Positions 45,101-54,945 of a DNA stretch of 64,000 nt are shown one piece after another; the first letter of the stretch is position 1, and every line of letters starts with the position of its first letter. Source of the DNA: Onthophagus taurus (taxonomy: Eukaryota > Arthropoda > Insecta > Coleoptera > Scarabaeidae); NCBI RefSeq assembly GCF_036711975.1, contig NC_091973.1:1178001-1242000 (forward strand), written 5' to 3'. The notes under the pieces were generated by a model. The model searched no databases. It was not told where the DNA came from and was given only the letters and a program-made list of their open reading frames with translations. Both the position numbers and the translations under genes were made by a program.

Positions 45101-48100
45101 TTAATAGGGCGAAGTTTATATGCACAACCCTATATTTAGCTGAAGTTGCTTGAGGATGGACCACAATTAACATCGTGAGGAATTCAATTAGGCGAAATTC
45201 TTAAAATTATCATATTTTTTGTTCCCTGAAGATACCCTTGTAGGTAAAAATCGGTAATGATAATTACATATATCTTCTCTACATACATATATATAATTAA
45301 GTATAAAAAATGAAATTGTTGATTATTGTGTTATATTAAAAGTAAGTATTTGATAATAAAATAGTAATATTAGTAGTACAAAGACATTTTTTAATGGAGT
45401 GTAAACAATTATAGGAGGTCAACGATACCGGCTGCAACCGAACGATCTTCACGGTCGCAATCCTGAACTTGAACGTGTCTAGAAGGCGGGAAAATTCGAA
45501 CCGCAAAGTCTTGAAAGTGGGGTAAAAGAGCAGAGAGGAAGATTTGACGCGAAGAGTCCGTACACTATCTTTAGGCTCCTACTACATTTTAATACCCGAT
45601 GTACGCGCGGTATATAAATAGATCCAAACAGAACAATAAAATGAAGAGCCGGTTTAAAATTATATACTATACCAACAATTCCAACAAGGTCTCTGAGCGG
45701 CGAGGCCCCATTCCTCGAGCCCGATCAGATTAACACTGTTTTAAGGCGAAAAGGGGACGTTTCGACGAAATCCGCCTTTTGTCGTCGCTTCGATTCTCTT
45801 TCACACTTACTACACGTCCAAAGCCAAGTCACGACCCGGCGAAGATCGAAAAAATGTAATTTACATTCCATCTTCTTTGCGCCGGTCGTTGCCTTCATCG
45901 CTTAGAACATCTCGAAAGCACAAGTGAATCCGATCACCGAAAAGAGATCGATCGTAAAAAGTGAAATCGGGCGGTAACAAGGTTTGAAAAGAAAGAAAAA
46001 AAAACCGTATAATTTGTTTAATAAGTTGAGTCATAAAACTGTTTAAGATTAAAATAGTAATATTTTGAAGATATAAAATATATATAGAGTTGATACAAAA
46101 GATATAGTGAAGTTGTAAAATAAGGAGGTGTAGTCAGAAAGACATAAAGAGTAGTACATCATCCCATAACCACCGCGAAATAAAACCACCGAGCGCGTAA
46201 GGTTAACCAGGTATATTTGCAACGGCCGGGTCGCAGGGAGATAAAATGCACGTGCAAAGTACAAAATCGCGAATGGCCGGCCGGTGAGGGGCAATTATCA
46301 GGCCGCGACTTTTGCGAGTAGAAATTTATAATCTCAAATTTACGGTCCGGCAATTTACGATTGTTTTTTCCGAGCGGCGCCGCAGCGCCACAGGTGAGGA
46401 TCTAGCGGCGACCACCATTAGATCTTCTTCTTCTTGCGGCCGTCGGAGAAGAAGGAAAAAATCACCAGAACCAGGGGCGGCGGGGGGTGCATCCGGTAGA
46501 CCGTGCACAAAACTAAAGACCGCCGCTCGGCGCCTTTAGTTCGCGACCAGACGCCAACCGAACATCACAAACCACAGAGATCTACCCGCAAACATGAACG
46601 TAGCCGGTGCCGCATCTACCATACTCCTATTCATCTTCATCACCACTACAAATTGTAAGTAACTAATAAATCATAATTCCGTTCCGTTCCCCTTTCTTCA
46701 ATTTATTCTTTAATTCGTTCGTTAAATTGTCCTCGTCCGTTTAAACTTAATAAAACCTTCAAATAAATCTCATCCTTTTAGGTCAAAGGATAACCACCAT
46801 CCAACTTGATGGAGTCCAATACTTCGTGAGTCGCATGAATCCTTATTCGCCGGAGTTGAACTTCTTCCTCGCATACCAATACTGCAGATCTCTCGGGCTA
46901 CAACTGGCTTCATTTGAAACAAAGGAGAAGGCCCTATCCATAACCCAGTACCTGAAGAATGCCGGTAAGGTTTTATTACCTTTAGCGAATCTCGAAAGCC
47001 GCAACGAGCTTGGTTTTCTTTTTAAGGGTATCAAAAGTATGACTTCTGGACATCGGGCAACAAGTTGGGCACCGACATGTATCTTTGGATGAGCACCGGT
47101 CTTCCTTTCAACGCCACCTTTAATCTTATGCGAGGTTCCGATACTATCCCAGATATTCCTAATGGTAGTACCAGTCCGCAAAGAACTGCCAGAGAAAGGT
47201 ATGTTTGCCAAAAAAATGTTTTTCTTAAATAATTTTTGTTTTAACTCTAGTGGTGATAGCGGTTGTTCAAATGGTTGTGTAGCATTGAAAGCACCCGATT
47301 TTACATGGGATACAGATGACTGCACGTCCATTAAAGACTTCATCTGCGAGCAAACACGATGCTATTATTACAATTATGGTTCGATACCGGTGTCATCGTC
47401 CCAGGGGTAAGAAAGGTGAGCCCTTTGCCATCCCACCAGGGGTCTTTCCGTTTGGATATGTTTTCCAATGTGGACCCAGGTGGGAAGTCGCTGTGGTGGT
47501 CGGGCCTAACGCTTAATAACCTTATTTTTCTACAATTTTTAAAAATATTTTCTGGGAAAATTGTAGATCTGCTTAAAAATGCTTTAGTTTTTCTTCGATA
47601 GCACTCCCATCCTTAACAAATAAATTTCCATTTTGTTCGTACAGAGTCTCCTATACCACAACGTCAACAACCGTAAAGTCTATTTTGTCGTCGGAAAGGG
47701 TAAAAGTGTTCAATGAGTTTTCTAGCAAGTACAGGAGGACGGCTTCGACCAAGGACGGCAACTTGGCTTTACCTCGTAGTCCGAAGCAAGACGTGGACAT
47801 CGACCAGTCGACAAACGGGCCATACGACAGCAATTTCCACGTCAATGCTGAGCTTCAGGACGACCCGTCGGCTTCCATCGCGGAGGGATCCAAAAACGAA
47901 GAGGATCATGCCTCCACTATTGAACCCGACACCGTCACCATCTTGGCCCGTTCACTCTCATCCGTCCAATAAGTTAGTTACGACCCCTTATTTATGTACT
48001 TCATCATTAATCGCCTAGCATAAATAATCGTTTTGCAATTCATTCCATTTTGTAAAGTAAGTTTTGAGTTTTAGTAAGTTGTAGTAAGATTTAGTGTTCC

Positions 48101-51100
48101 GTAGCTTTACATTTTATTTTTTATTCCTAGTTATTATGTACCAAGTGAATCGTGAGATAATAAACATTTCTTTTTTAACATAGAATCATTTTTACTTACT
48201 TTCCAAAAATTACTCCTTCAGGATTTAGCATTGGAATTATTTTAAACACGTATTTTTCACGAGCAGCTCGAGATATTTCATTATCTTCCAGCAAAAATCG
48301 TATTATTCCGTCCATAATCCATGAAGAATTACTTTCGCAAGGATGAACACGGGCTGTTATAAATATTAAACGCCTTTCCTACAGAAGAATTGAAATATTT
48401 ATGATTGTCTTGCCCGATTTATGATTTACTTACTTGAATACAATGAGAACTCGTTAATGGCGCACTTATTGTTATTAAAGGAACCTCGTTTGAACCATTA
48501 ACCGTTAATGATAATTTGTCAACTCGACTATAAATGGAATTTTTAATGATGCTGCAAGGGTAAATACTCATCTAAAAGATAATTAAACTAATTAATCTTG
48601 ATTTTAATTAAAAACTTAAACATACCAATAGCCTTGTATAAGTATAGGGATAATGGTACGCTAAATAACAATAATCTCCTTCAAACGGGAAACTAATTTT
48701 AAAAGATAAACTCCTATATTGCTTCCCATCCACTGTTTTATATTCGTTACCATAATAAATAATTTCATCTCCATATTTTCTCCAACCTACAAAGTAAACG
48801 CATTAAATTAAATTAATTTAAAAAAATTTTATACTTGCCCTTATCGTTTGTAATAAAATCTAAACAAGAAAAAAAGACTGGTTGCATTCCGTAGTTAAAT
48901 TGGCTGTTGGCCTTTTGGAAATTAATAACGTTGAAGGTGTACCAAGTGTCCGGGCGCATATTGCTTATTTGGAAGTAAAACCATTGAAGACCTCCACGAG
49001 TGTTAACGTCCGGACTTAAAAAAAGATTATACTCAGTCCAACCGATCTGCTCAACTTTGCGCAAGTTTCCACATTCGAATCGAGACTCGAAACGCAATGT
49101 AGTGACCTTGTTTAAAACTTTTAAACCATTTCTTAATTTTTCTTTGATAGTCTCCACACTACAACGCATTTAATATGCAATTAATTTTTAATTGATATTA
49201 ATTAACTTACTTCGGGACATCAATTTTATCATTTTCTGATAAATTATCTAAATCATAAACAGTTTTTCTTAAAAACGTATGTTCGTATTTTAATTTTTTT
49301 AATTTTCTAATTAAATTATCGTTTGTAAAATGGTTTATAATCGGATCAATAACTTCGTCGGACTCATCATCGGCCCCAACGTAATCAGGAAAAGCTAACC
49401 GATTAATTTTTTCATTCCGTTTAACTCGGAGTGAAATCTCGTCGATCATTTCTTTCCCGCTATTTTTTATGTCATCAAATATTTTAAGCCCGTTATTTTT
49501 TGAATCGTTTTGAAAATATTCCGCGAAGTATTTTTTCGTTAAATCGACTCCATCGATATCTTCCATGCGAGATTCATCCTCAAAAGAATCATCCTCGGTA
49601 TCGTCGATTTCCGAGGTTGAATCATCGACTTCTGAAAAATCGAAATCTTCATCTGAAACACTTTTTTCGCGGCTTTTTGGCGAACTACACCCATCTTCTT
49701 CATCACTTTCATTTTCGTTGTCACTTTCATCGGAATGATCAAGATCTACTTTTTGGTACTCTTTGGGAAGTTTTGCATCGATGTTTAACGGTTTTACTTC
49801 GTAAGTTATTTTATTAACACCTCGATGGAGAATTGTGAAACCACGTATTAAAATTAATCTCATTTTAAGTTCTTCTTGTTTATCATTTTTTGTTACAAAT
49901 TCTAAAAGATTATTCCATAACAATTGTTTGCTTATTGCGTCAATTCCTGAGGAAGTTTTTGTTATTTTGTATAAAACTCCCATTAAGTATTTTTTGTAGA
50001 TTAATTTTTCATTTGGTGTGTTTAATATATTCAAAATGAATATGTAGATTTTGTCGGATCGGCTTAAAGTTTCAATTGCTTCAGCTACAAAATTTTTGGT
50101 ATAAAAAACATAAAAATATATAAAAAATATATATATTTTATGAAATATATATATAAAATATATATTTTTTGTAAAATATTTATAAAATATACAAAATGTA
50201 TAAAATGTTTAATATAAAAAACAAAAAAATATATATATTTTATAAAATATATATAAAAAAGGACATATATTTTATAAAATATACAAAATGTATAAAATGT
50301 TTAATATAAAAAACAAAAAAATATATATATATTTTATAAAATATACAAAATGTTTAATATAAAAAACAAAAAATATATATTTTTTATAAAATATACAAAA
50401 TGTTTGATATAAAAAACAAAAAAATATATAAAAAATATATATATTTTATAAAATATATAAAAAAAGGACATATATTTTATAAAATATACAAAATGTATAA
50501 AATGTTTAATATAAAAAACAAAAAAATATATATATATTTTATAAAATATACAAAATGTTTAATATAAAAAACAAAAAAATATATATTTTTTATAAAATAT
50601 ACAAAATGTACAAAATGTTTGATATAAAAAACAAAAAAATATATATAAAATATATATATTTTATAAAATATATATAAAAAACTTACGTGTTTTTGTCATT
50701 AATTTTAAAATTGGTACAATTATAGAAAATATATATATTTTTTATATATATTTTATAAAAAATATATTTTTTTGTAAAATATTTATAAAATATACAAAAT
50801 GTATAAAATGTTTAATATAAAAAACAAAAAAATATATATATTTTATAAAATATATATAAAAAAGGACATATATTTTATAAAATATACAAAATGTATAAAA
50901 TGTTTAATATAAAAAACAAAAAAATATATATATATTTTATAAAATATACAAAATGTTTAATATAAAAAACAAAAAAAATATATTTTTTATAAAATATACA
51001 AAATGTACAAAATGTTTGATATAAAAAACAAAAAAATATATAAAAAAGGACATATATTTTATAAAATATACAAAATGTTTAATATAAAAAACAAAAAAAT

Positions 51101-53131
51101 ATATATTTTTTATAAAATATACTAAATGTATAAAATGTTTGATATAAAAAACAAAAAAATATATATAAAATATATATATTTTATAAAATATATATAAAAA
51201 ACTTACGTGTTTTTGTCATTAATTTTAAAATTGGTACAATTATAGAAAATATATATATTTTTTATATATATTTTATAAAAAATATATTTTTTTGTAAAAT
51301 ATTTATAAAATATACAAAATGTATAAAATGTTTAATATAAAAAACAAAAAAATATATATATTTTATAAAATATATATAAAAAAGGACATATATTTTATAA
51401 AATATACAAAATGTATAAAATGTTTAATATAAAAAACAAAAAAATATATATTTTTTATAAAATATACAAAATGTACAAAATGTTTGATATAAAAAACAAA
51501 AAAATATATATATTTTATAAAATATATATAAAAAACTTACGTGTTTTTGTCATTAATTTTAAAATTGGTACAATTATAGCTAATTTGTTGGTTTGGGTTA
51601 ATAACGAATTAAAAAATTGATCGGTGGCTAAAATATTTATATTTTTTTCTAAAAACAAAATGAAAATTGTTATAAAATTATTTTTTATAGAATAAAATTA
51701 AAAAATATCAGCTGCGAATAACCACAGAAAATGTTATATATAAATGAACCGACTTTTTTTTAAATTTTACTTTAATAATAAAATGTTTTAATTGATTATT
51801 CGTAACATTGATAAAAAAATTTAATGAAAACTTACTATTTTTTGCAAGATTTTTTATGAGTGGTAACAAAATTTGAAAAAGATCCTTTTGGTTGCTATAT
51901 TCAAAAATTAAGTCGCTAATAAAATTGACGGTAAAATTGGTGACGTAAGAAATTTGATTATTTCCTTTTTTAATATAACAACAGTTGATGATTTTGATGA
52001 TTTTAGTAAAAATCTCGTGAAAGTTTGACGTGTCTTTGTAAAAAAAGTAGACGGTTTGGGCGCATTCTAAGATGTTTTTGAAGTTGTGGGGATCCCAAAA
52101 AGTTTTTCGAATGGCTTTGCGTTCATTTTCGGAAACTAGTTTGTTCTTGATAATTAATCTAAAGAGAATTTCTGTTGAGTAAGTAGTGATTTTAAAATTT
52201 CTCGAGTTCTAAAAAAAAAGTGATAAATAGTTATTAAATGATTAAGAGTGAGTTTGCAATTAGGTACGACACGAATGTCCTCGCATTGTGGTCACTTGTC
52301 ATCAACACATGGTCTATGCTAGTTATTTTGACATTTGTACTCAAGGACAAGGTCCATTGCCAGATACTTATATAGGTTTTGATTTTAACGAGTTTTTCTC
52401 GGCCAAAAGGAAAATAAGTTGGCAACGATTCCATTTCACCCATTATTATTCTTTTTGGAAACAAAGTCTCCTTTGTTTTCTGTGTTATTTTTAGATTTTT
52501 TGGACATTTTCCCGGCGCGGAAATCTAGCGGTTGAAATTGCAAACTTTAAAATAGATGTAGTACGATCAATCGGACACGACTTGCTTTCAATATGACGTG
52601 CGGGCACAACAACCACCGAGTCTTGGATCGTTTCCAACATTTCCACGTGTTCCAAACATTGAATAGCAGCTGCTATTCTGTCATTAGTGTCATTACCTAC
52701 ACTAAACTCTCGGCCTAAATCTCATCAAATCGAGCGAAGATGTCAAATGTTCCACGCTAAATCGCGTGTCATCGTGAACAATTTCTATTTTCTTTTTATT
52801 TTATTTTATATTATTTTGGCCAAGTGACCACGTTGCTTATTTTGTTCCGCATTAACTTACTTTTATTATTTCTACCAAGAGTGTTGGCAAAATTGGATGA
52901 TTACATAAATATTTTATTGAAAATTGTGCTATAGGAAATACTAAAAAAAAAGTTACAATCAAGTATTCAATTTGGCAAAAAACTTACATTTAGCAGTTTG
53001 TTTATAAGAAATAAGCATAGTAATTTTATATAAACATTTTAAACTTTCTGTGTCATTTCTAGGACTTGGTACATTTAAATTTTTTACGATAATGAAAAGA
53101 TTATCGCAATCCCTTATAACACTTCGTTCAC
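36121..53131 (-). CDS. AGTPBP1: Cytosolic carboxypeptidase, CCP1/Nna1 type
   Basis: Minus-strand exons in order: 53131-52988, 52208-51836, 51627-51541, 50084-49211, 49158-48839, 48786-48626, 48571-48434, 48378-48200, 41628-41373, 36470-36303 and 36237-36121 (stop). All joins from 52208 onward are phase-compatible and give 890 residues. The first exon listed (about 48 codons) ends in another phase, so an exon is missing and the 5' end is incomplete. Helical armadillo-like N-terminus, acidic linker, the CCP N-domain ([35 protein letters not shown]), then the M14 peptidase. Zinc ligands are HPCE and HGH ([11 protein letters not shown]); DLNR binds substrate; the catalytic Glu is in RSYTLECS. CCPs remove Glu from tubulin tails. 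One intron is GC-AG (donor at 48838). The intron 41629-48199 hosts a lectin gene on the opposite strand. Confidence 0.88.
37486..38852 (-). mobile_element. 5'-truncated LINE with (TAA)n tail
   Basis: On the minus strand a reverse transcriptase frame begins abruptly at 38848 in the middle of the polymerase domain. It is followed by a 3' UTR ending AATAAAGGCATTATTATT, the same style of 3' end as the LINE near 3700. Insertion by target-primed reverse transcription with 5' truncation explains the structure. Confidence 0.85.
37712..38848 (-). CDS. LINE reverse transcriptase, C-terminal 378 aa, truncated
   Basis: An open frame with reverse transcriptase blocks [31 protein letters not shown] and [10 protein letters not shown] (catalytic YADD), followed by the thumb region ending DQNGANE. 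The endonuclease and the first polymerase blocks are absent because of 5' truncation, so the apparent start Met (38848) is accidental. No internal stop remains, which implies a fairly recent insertion. The copy cannot retrotranspose. Confidence 0.88.
   Translation of the reverse strand: MVTALILFDFSKAFDTVNYTVLDSILKYIGFCTNAAALILNFLSDRRQVVSCGMIVSAARGLMAGVPQGSVLGPLLFSIYTSGLQNCLKYSKAHFYADDSQIYYSFRQDDAPVAQHRIAGDVARFTKMAASHNLRLNPLKSVMLLFGRRNGRNACSHFRIELDSGDLGVAGCYRNLGLLMDCDVRFRDHVTLKVRKSFAALKLIYNIKNFLSRDIRARLCDALVLSQFNFCDTVYGTCLDQVTAGRIQKVQNACLRLIFGLRLRDHVTCFLKEVGWLNMANRRKLHLLTFYHKLLLFKSPSYLYNKISFRTDVHNLNIRSKGLITPPQHRSVLFQRSFSFNLPRLYNPLPSSLKSLPLSTFKKGLREIIVCDQNGANE
39030..39905 (-). pseudogene. Tc1-like transposase fragment, catalytic Asp lost
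   Basis: Minus-strand frames 39960-39704 and 39595-39248 preserve [29 protein letters not shown] and then [20 protein letters not shown] and [12 protein letters not shown]. The middle catalytic position reads QQNND where the family has QQDND, so that Asp has become Asn. Frameshifts separate the two parts and the N-terminus is cut off at a junction with another LINE fragment near 39903. The right-hand sequence to about 39030 would be the element's 3' end. It is related to, but not the same as, the Tc1-like copy at 9157. Confidence 0.75.
39903..40437 (+). pseudogene. LINE reverse transcriptase fragment, truncated at both ends
   Basis: The frame starts directly at the Tc1 junction ([15 protein letters not shown]). 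It runs through [33 protein letters not shown], an HGFLRGRS block and [14 protein letters not shown], and stops at 40435. The YADD-containing half is absent. It is of another lineage than the copies at 1506 and 37712, closer in style to Jockey elements. The blunt join to the Tc1 fragment suggests rearrangement inside the composite element. Confidence 0.75.
41629..43074. other. CCP intron, no feature recognised
   Basis: Part of the large carboxypeptidase intron 41629-48199. ORFs here have no recognisable domain and low-complexity composition. Confidence 0.4.
43075..45362 (+). repeat. Five-copy tandem array, unit ~440-480 bp
   Basis: The unit beginning with GCTTGATACTTCTTCACGAG or GCTTCTTGATACTTC recurs at about 43075, 43515, 43995, 44474 and 44919 and ends at 45362. 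Copies are near identical but differ by block deletions. The first lacks the TCCCGCTAAAC segment and the last two lack about 35 bp (the GCAACTTATAG and TCGTTGAGGC blocks). A related GCCTCGGCCGCAAG core also appears near 4995 and 9020. No ORF is conserved. It lies within the CCP intron. Confidence 0.95.
45363..46593 (+). promoter_or_regulatory. Probable promoter region of the lectin gene
   Basis: The segment from about 46300 to 46590 is markedly GC-rich compared with its surroundings and ends at the lectin start codon, consistent with a promoter and short leader. Between 45363 and 46300 I see no coding segment. This is also intron of the carboxypeptidase gene on the other strand. Confidence 0.4.
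46594..47972 (+). CDS. Secreted C-type lectin with Ser/Thr-rich tail
   Basis: Five exons (46594-46654, 46782-46964, 47027-47198, 47251-47406, 47645-47972) join in phase to 299 residues. The first exon encodes a signal peptide ([20 protein letters not shown]) ending just before a Cys. The lectin domain follows: [20 protein letters not shown] (two-fragment start), [38 protein letters not shown], and closing Cys residues in [17 protein letters not shown] and FICEQ. I do not see a clear EPN or QPD sugar-binding triplet, so calcium-dependent sugar binding is uncertain. The last ~110 residues are hydrophilic, without a membrane segment. The gene is nested antisense in a carboxypeptidase intron. Its AATAAA (48159) lies only about 40 bp from the next carboxypeptidase exon. 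Confidence 0.85.
50095..51534. repeat. AT-rich higher-order tandem repeat that copied part of an exon
   Basis: The tract consists of short A/T modules (ATACAAAATGTTTAATATAA, GGACATATATTTTATAAAAT, runs of TATA) arranged in larger units. A perfect 45-bp block, ACTTACGTGTTTTTGTCATT…TTATAG, occurs at 50681-50725 and 51201-51245, and again at 51535-51579 where it is the real end of a carboxypeptidase exon with its splice donor. Spacings are 520 and 334 bp. The array fills the intron between the exons at 51541-51627 and 49211-50084. Confidence 0.9.
52493..52735 (-). other. Unassigned minus-strand open segment
   Basis: A minus-strand frame of about 75 codons reads with coding-like composition ([38 protein letters not shown]) and is preceded by an AG acceptor-like site. 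It lies between the first two carboxypeptidase exons, whose phases do not join directly. It could therefore be the missing exon, part of another gene or a repeat fragment. I do not recognise the protein and see no good phase-0 donor after it. Confidence 0.3.
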
Positions 53132-54945
53132 CTGCAAAGTGGTAAAGAAAACGGTAAATATTTGGCTTCCTCGAATAATCGAGTTGTTTTTGGACATTGT
53201 CCAAATCAGTTTACTCGGTTTATGGTTTTGTGGTGTCAACGGACTATTAATATTTAAAAGATTTAAAAAGAAATCAAGACAACACGGGGAGTTCAGTAAA
53301 CCATTCTTGGTCGAATGCAAAACGAATTCATCTCCTCCGCGAAGAAAGCCGCCGTTGGCCGTAATTCTCGCGAGAAGAGCCTTTTTTCAAAAAGTCGTGC
53401 TTGAAGCACCGACCTCAAGGTCGCGCCATCGAGGCTCTTCTTAAAAGGATGCATACATTTTCGTTTATTTTTTTTTGTTAACGGCCATCGCGTACCAAAA
53501 ACAAAACGTGCACCGCGAGATTAAAAGCTCGTAACAAAAAATAATAAGAAAAAGTGATCAAATGATATCATGCAAAAATTATAATTATTAAAACAAAAAA
53601 AACATTGGGATTGCGATACTTTACACTCATCCGTGCACATTCTGGCCATTATTTCGGGTAAAGCCGGAAATTAGAGCGAAGAGTGAGATACCCGTTTGGC
53701 CTCACTGGCCGCCGAAATATACACTGAATTATGAGTTAGATGTGTGGTGCTTCTCGTTGAGATATTAGCAAAGCGAGTGCGCACTGTTGTTACCGCTCGA
53801 AATATTCCGGCACATGCACGGACGATCCGCTCGCGGCCGCGGACATTTGAAAAATCGCACCACCAGCTGACATTTTGCCTGTTACAAGAACGTGGGTGAT
53901 TATTTATTTATGATATCTACTTTGAATTTAAACTTATTTGTTGCCAAATTACATCATTTACTAGAATAAGAATAAATAAAACATTTTACTATTATTTACA
54001 TGATACAGATTTCGGACGATTCGTTCATCTTCAACCTTATTAAGCTATAAATAAGGTTATTTAAGCAATTAATTTTAATTTTGTTCAAATTATATTTATG
54101 AGAAATATAAATTGATTAATGGATTCTATTTGAAGTTTATGTTGCTTGAAGTCTTTCTGCTTATCCAAAACTCACAGTGAAAGTCGTAAACTACTTTGAT
54201 TATAAATAGCAGCAGTAAATTTTGAAATCGCAACAGGAAGTGTTCAAGAATTGGTGTTTTGGGATATAAGTAAAATGAGGTCGAAGAAAACTATTTAGCT
54301 ATGAAGTACCATTTAACAACTATCGTTACTAAAAATACACACTTTAACAACTTTTTTCTGGAAATTTTTATTATCAAACTCAAACCTTTTTGTTTATTTT
54401 CGTCAACTAAAGCTCGATGTAACACATTAATCATTCCTCCACTACCAAAAATAGAGCTAATACGATTCTTTGAAAAATTTTATTTTTTATACTTCAATTA
54501 AATAATACTTTAATAATTTTTTTCTGAATTAGAAAGAAAGTATGTGTGCTTCAATTAAAAACATAAATCATTCCTCCATTACTAGAAATAGGTGAAATTT
54601 TTGAAAATTTTATATAAATTAGCCCATTTTTAATTTTTTCATTTTTAATCATTAAAAATAAGGTTGATGTGATTTTTTATATTTAAATCTCTTAATATGT
54701 CCAAAGCAGTAAATTTTGAAGGGGTATAAAATCTAAAATAACTTGGTCCATTTCTTTATATACTTTATTAAGAGATATTTAAAAATACAAATGTGTATGT
54801 TTGTTTATAAAGGTTAAGTGTCTAAAATATAACATCCCAAAAGTAATAAAAGTTGTCCAAAAATTTTGAATAACGTTCCTGTATCCCATAACGATAATCA
54901 TATTATATAGTGTATCTAAATATATCTAATTATACATGTAATTCT
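53132..54945. other. Upstream flank of the carboxypeptidase gene and p62 3' flank
   Basis: No exon is recognised. A short imperfect inverted repeat (GAGAAGAGCC… GGCTCTTCT) lies at about 53372-53443. A GC-richer patch at 53640-53890 could be a promoter of the carboxypeptidase gene. A single CGAAATC/TGAAGATG hairpin motif lies near 54010-54037. Minus-strand AATAAA at 54774-54779 fits the p62 transcript end. Confidence 0.35.

Noticed and set aside
43075-45362. CRISPR-like array
   Set aside because: Repeat units are ~460 bp without spacers and the genome is eukaryotic. It is a satellite array.
46312-46539. 75-codon ORF upstream of the lectin
   Set aside because: GC-rich promoter-like sequence, with ORFs on both strands and no splice or domain support.
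49500-49817. 105-codon plus-strand ORF
   Set aside because: Shadow of the acidic carboxypeptidase exon on the minus strand.
53139-53444. 101-codon plus-strand ORF beside the first carboxypeptidase exon
   Set aside because: Overlaps the minus-strand exon and an imperfect inverted repeat, with no domain.
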